Shown here: positions 40,823 through 49,600 of the stretch, one piece after another | How the letters are laid out: each line of letters opens with the position of its first letter | Position numbering within the stretch: position 1 is the first letter of the stretch | The notes under the pieces: model-generated | Seen by the model: only the letters and a program-made list of their open reading frames with translations | Told to the model about the DNA's origin: nothing | Database searches by the model: none | Source of the DNA: Haloterrigena gelatinilytica | Lineage (GTDB): Archaea > Halobacteriota > Halobacteria > Halobacteriales > Natrialbaceae | Length of the DNA: 64,000 nucleotides | Assembly: GCF_013342145.1 (NCBI RefSeq) | Contig: NZ_JABUQZ010000001.1 | Location: 2,294,001-2,358,000 of the forward strand | Reading direction: 5' to 3' | Program-made: the position numbers and the translations under genes

Positions 40823-43036
40823 CTACTTCGTCAGGACGACGTTGTCGAGATAGCTGGTGTCGTCGCCGGAGCGGTACTCGCCGCGGATGCGAAGCACCTC
40901 GAGGTCGGCGAGGACCTCGCGGAACCGTTCCTCGGTGGCGAGTGGCTCCCGGCTCGTCAGATCGATCCAGGTCTCGTCGGCCGAGAGCGCCACCTCGTAG
41001 GAGGTCCACTCCTCGCCGGGGTTGTCGTCGGCGCCGCGGAACTCGTAGACGAGTTTGCGGTCGCCGCTTTGCAACAGCACGTCGCCGCCCTCGACGGGCT
41101 CGGCGTCGAACTGCTGATCGGTCGGCTCCTGCCGGAGATCGAACGAGAGGGTCCCACCGTAGAACGCCTCGCGGTCACCGAGGTACTCGAACGGCGCCTG
41201 ATAGTACCAGGCGACGCCGCCCTCGTTCTCCGCGTCGCCGATGTGGCCGCCGGGGTTGCCGCCGGTCCCGTGGTAGACCGGCCGGTTGCTCCCGCCGTTC
41301 TGGGAGACGAGCCAGCCCTCGGCGTCCTCGTCGAAGGTGCTCTCGATGCGGTCCGGGTTCTCGGGATCGGCCGCGGCGTCGATATCGGACGTGCTGACCG
41401 TCTTCGTGAACTGCTCGGTCCCGTGCTCGTCGTAGATGCCGATCGTGAGCGTCTCGCCCGACTCGGCGACGTCGACGGTGGCGAAGTTCCGGTACTCGCC
41501 CTTCGCGAAGAACTCCGTCGGGTTGAGGGCGGGGTAGAGGTCGTCGGGCTCGCCCGCGGGTGCGCCAAGCGGCCCGGCGACGGCCTCGAAGAACTCGAAC
41601 TCGCCGTCGTCGTCCGGGTCGTACGCGCTCACGACCGACTTGTGGACGTCGCCCGCGACGACGACCAGGTTCGAAACCGGCTCCGTCTGGACGTGTTCGA
41701 CGACCTCGAGCAGTTCGGCCTCGTAGCCGGTCCGGTCCGCCTCGGTCGCCCACGAGTCGGAGGGGTAGCCCAGCGGGGCCGGCGAGGCCAGCAGTTTCCA
41801 CGTCGCGTCGGAGTCGGCGAGCGCGCCCTTCAGCCACTCGAGTTGCTCCCGGCCGAGCAGCGTCTTCGAGTCCAGATCGACGTTCGGATCGCGGTACTGG
41901 CGCGTGTCGAGCAGGAACAGTTCGACGTGTTTCCCCCAGCGGAAGGAGTCGTAGAACCGGTTCGATTCGCCGGGGTCGGCGTCGTCGTCGCGGTCCAACG
42001 GCCAGTACTCGCGGAATGCCCGTCGCCCCTCGGGCATCAGCGGCTCGATCGGCCCCGCGAAGTTGTTGATGACCTCGTGGTCGTCCCAGACGGTGTACAC
42101 CGACGTGGTCTCGAGCAGTTCCAGCAAATTGGTCCGCTCGGCGACCTCGGCCGGCGGATCGCGCATCTCCTTGTACTTCCCACGGTAGATCTCGAGGGCC
42201 TCGTCGATCGGAGTGTCCTCGGTGACCTTGCCGGCCGGCGTCAGCGCGTCGGCGTAGATCGTGTCGCCGTGGTAGAGGAAGAAGTCCGGGTCGCGCTCGG
42301 CGATCGTCCGCAGCCCCGGGAACGGCGGTTCGACGGGGTCGTCGCCGTAGCCCCACGTGTCGCCGCTCCAGGCGAAGGAGACGGCCGCCTCGTCGTCGGG
42401 CGCCGGCGCTGTGACGAACGTCCCGCTTTCGACCGCGTCGGGGATCGCGTCGGCGATTCGATCGTCGTTGCCGCGACCGTCCTCGTTCGGTCGCTTCTCC
42501 GGCCCGCGGCCCTTGCCGAGATGGTCGTCGTTCCCTTTTCCTTTTCCTTTCCCTTTCCCTTTCTCTTTCGACCCTCCGGGGCCGCGTCCCTTCGGTCCGT
42601 CCGTTCGACCGTTCAGCGGCCGGTAGGCGGTCTCCGACGCCGTCGCCCAGACGTGGTACCGGTAGCGCGTGTTCGACTCGAGTCCCTCGAGTCGGAGTTG
42701 GCCCGTGGTGTCGGTCTCGGCGCCGACGGTCGTCCGCTCGTATCCGACGCGGTCGAACGACTGATCGGGGCTGTAGGCGACGTGGATCGTCGCCTCGTCG
42801 GCCGCTCGCGCCCAGACGACCGCCGTCGTGGCGGTGACGTCGCCGACCGCGACGCCGTGCGAGATCGATACGAGGTCCGCGTCGCTTCCGTCGATCGTCG
42901 ACTCGTCCGAATCCGATTCCCCCGCCGCGGTTCCCACCAGTCCGGTCGCGGTCGCCGCCAGCCCGATCGTCTGCAGAAACGTCCGTCGGTTGTCCGTCGC
43001 CGTTTCGGCCCTCATATCAGCGTGTGTGTCAGTCAT
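40823..43036 (-). CDS. phoD: Tat-exported PhoD-family alkaline phosphatase with C-terminal binding domain
   Basis: A 737-residue protein. The start MTDTHADMRAE leads to a twin-arginine signal (DNRRTFLQTIGLAATATGLVG). A PhoD N-terminal fibronectin-like domain (ISHGVAVGDVTATTAVVWARA) is followed by the metallophosphatase core: SFAWSGDTWGYG, FFLYHGDTIYAD, YTVWDDHEVINNF, RWGKHVELFLLDTRQYR and VVVAGDVHKSVVSAY. Enzymes of this family use iron and calcium to release phosphate from phosphodiesters or monoesters. The last 180 residues form a laminin-B/carbohydrate-binding-like beta domain (GGHIGDAENEGGVAWYYQAP). Between the N-domain and core lies a Lys-Gly repeat (about 156-167), unusual in an acidic proteome. 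Confidence 0.9.
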   Translation of the reverse strand: MTDTHADMRAETATDNRRTFLQTIGLAATATGLVGTAAGESDSDESTIDGSDADLVSISHGVAVGDVTATTAVVWARAADEATIHVAYSPDQSFDRVGYERTTVGAETDTTGQLRLEGLESNTRYRYHVWATASETAYRPLNGRTDGPKGRGPGGSKEKGKGKGKGKGNDDHLGKGRGPEKRPNEDGRGNDDRIADAIPDAVESGTFVTAPAPDDEAAVSFAWSGDTWGYGDDPVEPPFPGLRTIAERDPDFFLYHGDTIYADALTPAGKVTEDTPIDEALEIYRGKYKEMRDPPAEVAERTNLLELLETTSVYTVWDDHEVINNFAGPIEPLMPEGRRAFREYWPLDRDDDADPGESNRFYDSFRWGKHVELFLLDTRQYRDPNVDLDSKTLLGREQLEWLKGALADSDATWKLLASPAPLGYPSDSWATEADRTGYEAELLEVVEHVQTEPVSNLVVVAGDVHKSVVSAYDPDDDGEFEFFEAVAGPLGAPAGEPDDLYPALNPTEFFAKGEYRNFATVDVAESGETLTIGIYDEHGTEQFTKTVSTSDIDAAADPENPDRIESTFDEDAEGWLVSQNGGSNRPVYHGTGGNPGGHIGDAENEGGVAWYYQAPFEYLGDREAFYGGTLSFDLRQEPTDQQFDAEPVEGGDVLLQSGDRKLVYEFRGADDNPGEEWTSYEVALSADETWIDLTSREPLATEERFREVLADLEVLRIRGEYRSGDDTSYLDNVVLTK
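42533..42569. repeat. Hexamer microsatellite in phoD (Lys-Gly repeat)
   Basis: Five to six copies of a hexamer (CCTTTT or CCTTTC on the plus strand; AAAGGR on the coding strand) encode alternating Lys and Gly. Copy changes would keep the reading frame and lengthen or shorten a basic linker. Such a Lys stretch is rare in haloarchaeal proteins. Confidence 0.85.
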
Positions 43037-43217
43037 GACTGCGGTAGAGTCCGCATCGAATGACGGTAATAGCCTATATATTTCGTATAAATTATCGTAT
43101 GTGTGGTTCGAACGAGAGGGGTCAGTGCCGTACCCGTACGTAGTCAGGTCGTGTCCCACGAACCCGTATAGAGCGACACCGGCTGCGGTCGCGACCGGGC
43201 GACTTCGAGATAGATTA

Positions 43218-44063
43218 ATGACAGATCCGCTCGGCGACGAGCGCGAACGGGATTCGCTCGAGGCCGGGAGCGCTACGCCTATTTGCGCCCGGCCCGAACC
43301 CGCGGGCGTGCAACTGGTCGGCTACGAACCGAGCGGCCGCGGATCGATGCTGCTGGTCAGCGACGGCGACGCGGTCGAGGGGCGGCCGCTCGAGGCCGGC
43401 GCCGACCTCGCCTACGCGCTCGGCGAGCGCCACTGCGCCGGAACGATCGACGAGGACGGCGACCACGTCGCCTGCGACCGGCCGTCGGCCCCCTACTGCG
43501 AGTTCCACACGAGCACGTGGGTCTGCGCCCGCTGTACGGGCACCTGTCTGAAAGACGAGATGGACTGCTACGAGGAGCACGCCGTCTATATCGCCGCCTT
43601 CGCACCGGACACGTTCAAGGTCGGCGTCACCAAGTCCCGTCGCCTCGAGACCCGCTTGCGCGAGCAGGGCGCCGACCGCGCGGCCCACGTTCACACCGTC
43701 TCGAACGGCCGGATCGCCCGCGAACTCGAGGCCGAGATCGCCGAGTGGCTGGTCGACCGCGTCCGGACGCCGACGAAGGTGGCCTCGCTGGCCGCGACGG
43801 TCGACGAAAGCGCGTGGGACGACGTGCTGGCCGAGTTCGACGTCATCGACCGGTTCGACTTCGACTACGGGCTGGGTCTCGAGGCCCAGCCGGTGCCCGA
43901 GACCATCGCGTCGGGAACCGTCGTCGGCGTGAAGGGGCGACTGCTGGTGCTCGAGACCGGCGGGACGACCTACGCCGTCGATATGCGGGATCTGGTCGGC
44001 TACGACGTGACCGTCGGCGAAACGAACCGGAACCTGCAGTCCTCGCTCGGTTCGTTCGGCTAG
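43218..44063 (+). CDS. DUF2797 protein, zinc-binding with GIY-YIG-like segment
   Basis: A 281-residue protein. The N-terminal part has QLVGYEPSGRGSMLLVS and Cys/His clusters (RHCAGTIDEDGDHVACDRP, YCEFHTSTWVCARCTGTCLKDEMDCYEEH), probably one or two zinc sites. Next comes AVYIAAFAPDTFKVGVTKSRRLETRLREQGA, which has the look of GIY-YIG/T5orf172 nuclease cores (YIA, KVGVT, RLREQGA). The C-terminus VVGVKGRLLVLETGGTTYAVDMRDL is a small beta domain. DUF2797 has no established function that I know of. The start is the ATG in TAATG after AT-rich DNA. It is divergent from phoD. Confidence 0.85.
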   Translation: MTDPLGDERERDSLEAGSATPICARPEPAGVQLVGYEPSGRGSMLLVSDGDAVEGRPLEAGADLAYALGERHCAGTIDEDGDHVACDRPSAPYCEFHTSTWVCARCTGTCLKDEMDCYEEHAVYIAAFAPDTFKVGVTKSRRLETRLREQGADRAAHVHTVSNGRIARELEAEIAEWLVDRVRTPTKVASLAATVDESAWDDVLAEFDVIDRFDFDYGLGLEAQPVPETIASGTVVGVKGRLLVLETGGTTYAVDMRDLVGYDVTVGETNRNLQSSLGSFG

Positions 44064-44387
44064 TCGGTCTGGTTGGCTCCACTCGAGCAGTCTCTTGGTG
44101 ACTTTCTCGAGCGTTTCGTGAAGAAGACTGTTCTCGAGATTACCGCTGCTCGTGGCAACGAGGAGTTGCCACTCCCTCCCCAGCCGATTCGTTCGGTCAC
44201 TTCGTTCCCTCACTCATCCCTCGCACGCGTTTGTACCGCGGTTCACCAGTTACTCGCGGGTCACTTCGGTCCCCGCTCGTTTCTCGAGGCGCTCGGTTCC
44301 CTCGCGCCTCGCATGTTCACCGCGGCACAGCGCGCGCCACTGCACGCCGATCAGTAGCTCGCTGAAGAAGAGTCGAGGACGCTCTCT
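44064..44387. other. Gene-free 324-bp region with hairpin and degenerate repeats
   Basis: Between two convergent genes. It holds a hairpin (44152-44172). It also has three loosely similar strings with the pattern GGTCACTTCG-TTCCCTC, namely TTCGGTCACTTCGTTCCCTC, CGGGTCACTTCGGTCCCC and GGCGCTCGGTTCCCTCGC. No reading frame is convincing. The composition differs from adjacent genes. It may be a dispersed intergenic element or an untranslated RNA. Confidence 0.5.
44152..44172. repeat. Perfect 8-bp stem-loop
   Basis: Arms GTGGCAAC and GTTGCCAC enclose GAGGA. It is about 90 bases past the DUF2797 stop. It could mark the transcript end of that gene, or be part of a structured RNA. Confidence 0.6.
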
Positions 44388-45023
44388 CTAGTAGATCAGT
44401 TTCACGTCGCCGGTGTCGCCCCAGCGCTCGAGTCGGTCGTCCTCGACGCCGTACTCGATGCTGTAGGGGGTCTCCGTCTCCCAGCCCTCGCCGGCGAGGT
44501 GAGCGGCGGCTTCCGCGGCCGCGTCGCCGTACCGGTCGCCGCGGTGGAAGTGCGAGGCGGTGACGTCGACGACGTCCAGATGGGCGTGGATCGCGACCCG
44601 ATCCTCGTCGACCGCCCAGATGTGGACGTGATTCCACGCGTCGCCCAGTCGCGGCCGCCGAAACGAGTGGTCCGGCCGGACGAGTTCCCCCCGCTCGCCG
44701 TCCCACGCCCGTGCGGTCGCGTCGGGGAAGACCCGCGTCCACTCGAGGTTCCCGAATCCGGTAAAACCGTCTTCGACCGTCGACAGCGCCGCCCCGTCGC
44801 TCGAGTCCTGCGCGTGGATATTGATCGGCAACACGGGATTCCACTCGTCGTCGCTGTCGGGTTTGTAGAGACAGCGCGGATAGTCGGCGTCGCCGTCGCG
44901 CTCGAGGTCGACGACCGCGTCGGCGGGAGAATCAGACGCGCTCGCGGGGCCGGCCGCGCTCCCGACGGCGACCGCGCCTCCGATGCCGGCTACCGCCTCG
45001 CGTCTGGTCAACTCCGGCGTCAC
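44388..45023 (-). CDS. Tat-signal secreted protein of unknown function
   Basis: A 211-residue protein. The N-terminus TRREAVAGIGGAVAVGSAAGPASAS is a twin-arginine signal with an AxA-like cleavage site. The mature part has CLYKPDSDDEWNPVLPINIHAQ, NLEWTRVFPDATARAW, WNHVHIWAVDEDRVAIHAHLDVVDVTASHFHRGDRYGDAA and LAGEGWETE. The His-rich segments might bind metal, but I do not recognise the family. It ends beside the convergent repeat-rich region and has no operon partner. Confidence 0.8.
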   Translation of the reverse strand: MTPELTRREAVAGIGGAVAVGSAAGPASASDSPADAVVDLERDGDADYPRCLYKPDSDDEWNPVLPINIHAQDSSDGAALSTVEDGFTGFGNLEWTRVFPDATARAWDGERGELVRPDHSFRRPRLGDAWNHVHIWAVDEDRVAIHAHLDVVDVTASHFHRGDRYGDAAAEAAAHLAGEGWETETPYSIEYGVEDDRLERWGDTGDVKLIY

Positions 45024-45137
45024 GGTCGGTCACCGACGGTGGCGGCGTCGACGACCGCGATTCCGTCCAGCGGTTTCGAACTCACGACGGTCCGTTGGGC
45101 CACACCCGCTACAAGCGTTCGGCCTTGATACTCGTGG

Positions 45138-45488
45138 TCAGGGACCGATCCCTTCCACCGGTACCTCCGTCCCGCAGTTCGGACAGGCCGCGTGCTCGTC
45201 CGACCCGGTGTAGGTCCACGTCTCGCCGCAGTCGTGGCAGGTCAGTTCCGTGCCGTCGCCCGACGCCGTTTCCGTCCCCGTGCCCTCGGGATCGGTCCGC
45301 ATGTTTCGAACCCGCGAGAGGACGGTCGCGGCGTCGTGGAGCGTCGCGTCTTCGAGCGGAACGGCGTGGTCGCTGTCGTCGGTGACGAACCAGTAGTCGG
45401 CCGACTCGGTGTCGGCGGCGGCGACGACCGCGTACCGTCCTTCGCTGACGATCGGATCCCGTTCAGCGGTGGCGTCGTCCGAGGACAT
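45138..45488 (-). CDS. Small zinc-ribbon protein
   Basis: A 116-residue protein. It starts MSSDDATAERDPIVSEGRYAVVAAADTESADYWFVTDDSDHAVPLEDATLHDAATVL and ends with a zinc ribbon TCHDCGETW and HAACPNCGTEVP. The first half looks like a small alpha/beta regulatory domain. It is conserved-looking, with no known function. The frame stays open far upstream (antisense to the Gly-rich gene), but that part is implausible, so this start is used. Confidence 0.75.
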   Translation of the reverse strand: MSSDDATAERDPIVSEGRYAVVAAADTESADYWFVTDDSDHAVPLEDATLHDAATVLSRVRNMRTDPEGTGTETASGDGTELTCHDCGETWTYTGSDEHAACPNCGTEVPVEGIGP

Positions 45489-45615
45489 AGGGACCGTACC
45501 ACGCTGCAACGGTTCCCTCTTGTGCACGCACCAGCCGAACGCCGTTGTTCGGTCGGATACAGGCGAAGTCGAAAACATGGCAATCCTTTTCCGCGGCGGT
45601 CCTGAATCCGAGGGT

Positions 45616-45990
45616 ATGTCCGACGAAAACGAATCCGACGCCAACGGCGACGAGGGCGAGGAGAAGTCCTTCCGGGAGCGAGTCGAGGAGATCCGCGAGA
45701 AACGCGCCGAAGAGGGCGAGGGTGAGGGCGAGGCCCCCGAGAGCCCGTTCGGCGGCGGCGGCGGCCCCGGCGGTATGGGCGGCGGCGGCAACCCCTTCGC
45801 GCAGATGATGGGCGGAATGATGGGCGGCGGCCCGGGCGGCATGGGCGGCGGTCCCGGCGGCCCCGGCGGTCGCGAGGAGGAAAGCGTCGGCAACGAGGAA
45901 CTCGTCCGCGAAGTCCGTCAGCTCCGCGACGAGATGCGCGACCAGACTCGCGCACTCAAGCGGATCGCCGACGCGCTCGAGGACAACTGA
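45616..45990 (+). CDS. Glycine/methionine-rich protein with coiled-coil ends
   Basis: A 124-residue protein. An acidic coiled coil at the N-terminus (SFRERVEEIREKRAEEGEG) precedes a Gly/Met/Pro-rich low-complexity middle (GGPGGMGGGGNPFAQMMGGMMGG) and a C-terminal helix (ELVREVRQLRDEMRDQTRALKRIADAL). An in-frame Met 13 codons earlier (MAILFRGG) is a possible start. The composition and helices suggest an oligomeric or phase-forming protein. It is conserved in haloarchaea in my recollection, with unknown role. Confidence 0.7.
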   Translation: MSDENESDANGDEGEEKSFRERVEEIREKRAEEGEGEGEAPESPFGGGGGPGGMGGGGNPFAQMMGGMMGGGPGGMGGGPGGPGGREEESVGNEELVREVRQLRDEMRDQTRALKRIADALEDN

Positions 45991-45993
45991 GCC

Positions 45994-46018
45994 GACTGTC
46001 GACTGTCGACTGTCGACT
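45994..46018. repeat. Heptamer tandem repeat after a stop codon
   Basis: GACTGTC is repeated three times, followed by GACT, three bases after the stop codon of the Gly-rich gene. It is a simple slippage-type repeat. The 293-base gap to the next gene otherwise has only a TTG-started frame that I do not trust. Confidence 0.8.
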
Positions 46019-46283
46019 ACAACGACAACTGAACGACGTCGTTTCTGCCGCCGATCGGCGCCGGCGCCGATCGATCCGTCACGCACCGGCCAGCGACGCG
46101 TCCGCTCGCGTCCGGGGCTCCGTCGTCGGTCGTCTCACCGGTTTCAGAACAGTCCCTCGAGGCACAGACGGTCGGTTCAACGGGCGTTTTTGACTCCGAT
46201 AGCACGGCTACCACGCGTCCGATCGATCCGGCCCTGTTCGTCGACAAATTAGAACGAGTACCGGCCGACGGCAGTCCACAAAA

Positions 46284-47132
46284 TCAGCGCCCCAACCGGT
46301 CGCGGACGGCGTCGAGCGAGTCGTCGTCCAGCCGATCGAGGAGGTCGTCCAGCGACCAGCGGCCGACGAGCATATTGGAGAGGGTGACGCAGACGCTCGC
46401 GAGAATCAATCCGAAGAAGACGTCCGTCCCCCAGTGGATCGCCAGGTACATCGTCGAGATGATGACGCTGATCGCGATGAGGACGGCGACGGGGAACCAC
46501 TTCGGATACTCCTCGCGCGTGTAGTAGGCGAAGATGCCGACCGTCGCGGACAGCGAGGTGTGCAGCGACGGGAAGACGTTGGTGTTGCGGTTGACCTCCC
46601 CGGTGAGGTACTGGTACTCCGGATTGTTGTCGTACAGCATCGTCTCGGCGACGAACTCGGGGAGGATGTTTCGCGGTCCGTACGCGATGACCAGCACGTA
46701 CAGGACGACGCCGAGCGCGTAGTTCAACGAGTAGGCCGTCAGCAGACGGCGGAACATCGTGGTATCCGAGAGCGCGAAGTACGCCACCGGCGGAAAGAGC
46801 AGCAGGAACGTGTAGCCGTAGATGTAGCTCGCCGTGAAGTAATCCGTCAGCAACGGCGTGGCGATGTCCTGGAAGATCAGGACGAACTCGCCCTCGATCG
46901 AGCGGATCGTCTCGGTCATGTAGAACCCGACGTTCGGCTCATTTTGGCGCATATACCGGTTGAGCATCAGTACGGTGCCGAGAACGAGGAGGGTCGGCGC
47001 GGACGTCCGAAGCCGCGGTCGAAACTCCGAGACCGTCCGCGACAGGCGCTCGCGGCCGATGAATACGCCGGCCGCAATCGGGAGCACGAATCCGATGACG
47101 ATCGCCACTTGCGTCAGTACCTCGGCTAACAT
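46284..47132 (-). CDS. PAP2-family membrane phosphatase
   Basis: A 282-residue protein with six or more membrane helices. Residues from PAP2 sites are visible: NVFPSLHTSLSATVG (PSxH motif) and TMYLAIHWGTDVFFGLIL (HxxxD motif). The first site (KxxxxxxRP) is not obvious. Members remove phosphate from lipid or sugar-lipid pyrophosphates on the outer face. Its ATG shares a base with the stop codon of the substrate-binding lipoprotein gene (TGATG), so translation is coupled. Confidence 0.88.
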   Translation of the reverse strand: MLAEVLTQVAIVIGFVLPIAAGVFIGRERLSRTVSEFRPRLRTSAPTLLVLGTVLMLNRYMRQNEPNVGFYMTETIRSIEGEFVLIFQDIATPLLTDYFTASYIYGYTFLLLFPPVAYFALSDTTMFRRLLTAYSLNYALGVVLYVLVIAYGPRNILPEFVAETMLYDNNPEYQYLTGEVNRNTNVFPSLHTSLSATVGIFAYYTREEYPKWFPVAVLIAISVIISTMYLAIHWGTDVFFGLILASVCVTLSNMLVGRWSLDDLLDRLDDDSLDAVRDRLGR

Positions 47133-48955
47133 CAGTATCGCCCCTGGAGTCGATTCTCGTCGTCGGTGTAGTAGCCGGCCGCCTGAAACGCGTTGCGCGC
47201 CGCGTTGACGTTGAGCGTCCCGTCGGTGCCGGCGAACGGCGTCTCGGGGTCCGCGCCGTCCCACGCGAGGTCGTCGGGCGTCCACTCCTCGGTCACCGGC
47301 GTCGCGAGCGGCTCCGCGTGACCGCCGAAGACTTCGCTCGCGATCCACTCCTTGTCGATCAGCCGACAGACCGCGCGTCGGAAGTGGAGGTTGCTACACG
47401 GCGGCGCCCGCGCGTTGAACCCGATGTGGTAGAACGTCCACGAGGGCGACTCGAGCCGTTCGACGTCGGGGTCGTTCTCGGGAATGTCGCTGAGCGAGTA
47501 CGCGGCGAGCATCGACGAGGTGACGTCGGCGTTGCCGCTGGCGACCCGCGAGATGGAAGACGGGCTGCCGGGATCGACGGTAAATCGGAGCTCGTCGACG
47601 AGCGGCGCGAGGAGGTGGTCGCCCTCGACGTCCTCGCGCAGCGTGAAGTGATCGTCGAACCGCTCGAGCGTGAGGTGGTCCCGTTCGGAGTTGTTCTTAT
47701 ACTGGTAGGGGCCGCTCCCGGTCGGATCGATCGAGTCGCTGGTGACCAGACTCCACGATCCTTGCGGCGCCGAAAACTCCTGGGGGTCGCCGAGCCGGTC
47801 CTCGAGCTCCGATTGCCAGACGTGTTTCGGGAGGATCGGGACGGTGAAGGCGCGCTCGCAGACGTCCGTGCCGGCGGCGGCGGTGATCCGCAGCGTGTAC
47901 GCGTCCTCGATCTCGATATCGTCGATCGCGCTCGCGTGGCCGCGATAGCGGGGCGGCGGCGACGGCGACGCGCGGCCGAGCACGGTATCCTGGAAGAACT
48001 GATAGGTGAACTCGACGTCCGCGGCGGTAACCGGTTCGCCGTCGTGGAACCGACAGTCCTCGCGGAGCGAAACTCGCGCGGTCGTCGTCGGTCGGGTCGG
48101 CCCGGTAGTCTCCTCGGCGTCAGCCTCGTTCGTCTCGGACCCCGTGACCCACTCCCAGGAGTCGGCGAGCCACGGCAGGACCTCGCCGTCGACGACGGTG
48201 CCGAGCGAGTCGTACAGCAGGTCGACGACCGTCCCCCGCTCCCGGACCGTCGCCGAGATCGGATTGACGTTGACCGACGGCCGGGCGTCGGTCACGAGCG
48301 CGTTCAGCCGGTCGACGCCGGCGTCCGGCTCGAGGCCGAGATAGCCGCGTCGCGTCGCGAGATGGCCCTGGCCCCAGCCGTCGAAGCGGGTGGTGTTGGC
48401 GACCCGGATCTCCTCGGGGCGACAGATCGGATCGAACGGTTTCTCGTCCGCGACGCCGCGGAGTACGTTGGCTAAGCGTTGCTTCCGTTGCTCACCGTCG
48501 GCCCGGCGTTGGTCCTCCAGGAGGGTGTCGAAGGCCATGCTGTCGAACCCGAAGGGGTTCTGCCAGCCGGCCTCGTTGGCGTACGTGGAGTGGAGGGCTT
48601 CGTAGAGGAAGTCCGGATCGTAATCGGCGGGATGCTGACCGACGTAGATATCGAAGTCGTGGTCGATCAGCACCGCCTTGAGAAAGTCGGTACGAGAGCG
48701 CACCTTGAGGGTCACGTCCACGCCGATCGACTCGAGGTGGGACTCGAGGTGATAGGCGATCCGGATGCTTTCTCGGTCGGCGTCCGCGGGGACCGTCACG
48801 ATGGAGAGCGACAATTGGTCGGTACCGTCCTGGTCGACGACGCGTCTGACCGTATCGACGCAGCCGCTCAGAGAGAGCGAGAGCCCGGCTGCGCCCGCAG
48901 CCAGGACGGAGCGTCGATCGACGCCATCAACAGGATCGGTTGGGTTACAATTCAT
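47132..48955 (-). CDS. Extracellular solute-binding lipoprotein (family 5, peptide/nickel type)
   Basis: A 607-residue protein. The N-terminus VDRRSVLAAGAAGLSLSLSGC has a twin arginine and a lipobox (LSGC), so it is a Tat-exported lipoprotein. The fold follows SBP_bac_5 proteins: LPWLADSWEWV, CRFHDGEPVTAADVEFTYQFFQD, FTVPILPKHVW, GSGPYQYKN, FRRAVCRLIDKEW. It lacks adjacent permease and ATPase genes; its only partner is the PAP2 phosphatase. It may bind a peptide, sugar-lipid or metal chelate for a transporter coded elsewhere, or act as a sensor. Confidence 0.88.
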   Translation of the reverse strand: MNCNPTDPVDGVDRRSVLAAGAAGLSLSLSGCVDTVRRVVDQDGTDQLSLSIVTVPADADRESIRIAYHLESHLESIGVDVTLKVRSRTDFLKAVLIDHDFDIYVGQHPADYDPDFLYEALHSTYANEAGWQNPFGFDSMAFDTLLEDQRRADGEQRKQRLANVLRGVADEKPFDPICRPEEIRVANTTRFDGWGQGHLATRRGYLGLEPDAGVDRLNALVTDARPSVNVNPISATVRERGTVVDLLYDSLGTVVDGEVLPWLADSWEWVTGSETNEADAEETTGPTRPTTTARVSLREDCRFHDGEPVTAADVEFTYQFFQDTVLGRASPSPPPRYRGHASAIDDIEIEDAYTLRITAAAGTDVCERAFTVPILPKHVWQSELEDRLGDPQEFSAPQGSWSLVTSDSIDPTGSGPYQYKNNSERDHLTLERFDDHFTLREDVEGDHLLAPLVDELRFTVDPGSPSSISRVASGNADVTSSMLAAYSLSDIPENDPDVERLESPSWTFYHIGFNARAPPCSNLHFRRAVCRLIDKEWIASEVFGGHAEPLATPVTEEWTPDDLAWDGADPETPFAGTDGTLNVNAARNAFQAAGYYTDDENRLQGRY

Positions 48956-49210
48956 TCAGTCTATTACACCTCTTTGCTGTTGATATATAACAATATTGCG
49001 TACTACAATCGGCTATGGGGCACAGTCAAAAACTTTTCCAATCGGCCGTATTTCCGGCTGAACGACGCGTTGTATGGCAATTGATGACGCAGGGCGGAAC
49101 GGACGGACGGGCCGGCTCCCGACGCTTCCGGGACCGCGTTCGCCGGCGACTGACTCGATCGTCGACTGCGAGAACACAACATCAATAGGCGAACCGCCGA
49201 AAGGGTGGGT

Positions 49211-49492
49211 ATGGACGTCGCCGCCGAACGGATCGAGCGCCTGCACGACCTGGCTCGAGCGGCGGCTGCCGACGACGAGCACGACCGGGCCCGCTACTAC
49301 GTTCGCCTCGCGCGCCGCGTGGCGGAACGAAACCGGCTCACGCTGCCGCGGACGTTTCGACGCTTCACCTGCGACCGCTGCGACGCGTACCTCCGGCCCG
49401 GCCGAAACGCCCGCGTTCGACTGCAGGACGGCCACGTCGTGATCACCTGCGACTGCGGGGCCCACACGCGGTATCCGTACGACGATCAGTAG
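49211..49492 (+). CDS. rnp4: Ribonuclease P protein component 4 (Rpp21-like)
   Basis: A 93-residue protein: MDVAAERIERLHDLARAAAADDEHDRARYYVRLARRVAERNRL (two helices), then a zinc ribbon FTCDRCDAYLRPGRNARVRLQDGHVVITCDCGAHTRYPY. The four ribbon cysteines (CDRC and CDCG) are in place. It binds the RNase P RNA with Rpp29 and matures tRNA 5' ends. The start is the ATG in GTGGGTATG; the GTG two codons earlier is less likely. The next gene, also RNA-related, lies 108 bases downstream. Confidence 0.93.
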   Translation: MDVAAERIERLHDLARAAAADDEHDRARYYVRLARRVAERNRLTLPRTFRRFTCDRCDAYLRPGRNARVRLQDGHVVITCDCGAHTRYPYDDQ

Positions 49493-49600
49493 GGTTCGAA
49501 ACGCCGACGCGCGGGGCCCGGTCGGGGCCTCGAGAGTGTCCGTCTTCCGTGGCAGTCCGATTCGAGAAGATTCAAACGGCTCGGACGGGTAACGGTGGTT

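Noticed and set aside
41069-43063. 664-codon plus-strand frame antisense to phoD
   Set aside because: Translation is Val/Arg/Asp shadow sequence; all PhoD motifs are on the minus strand.
46017-46247. 76-codon minus-strand frame with TTG start
   Set aside because: No domain, a weak start codon and no neighbour support; composition is only mildly coding-like.
49003-49185. 60-codon minus-strand frame upstream of the RNase P gene
   Set aside because: Ser/Arg-rich, crosses the AT-rich promoter zone; no product recognised.
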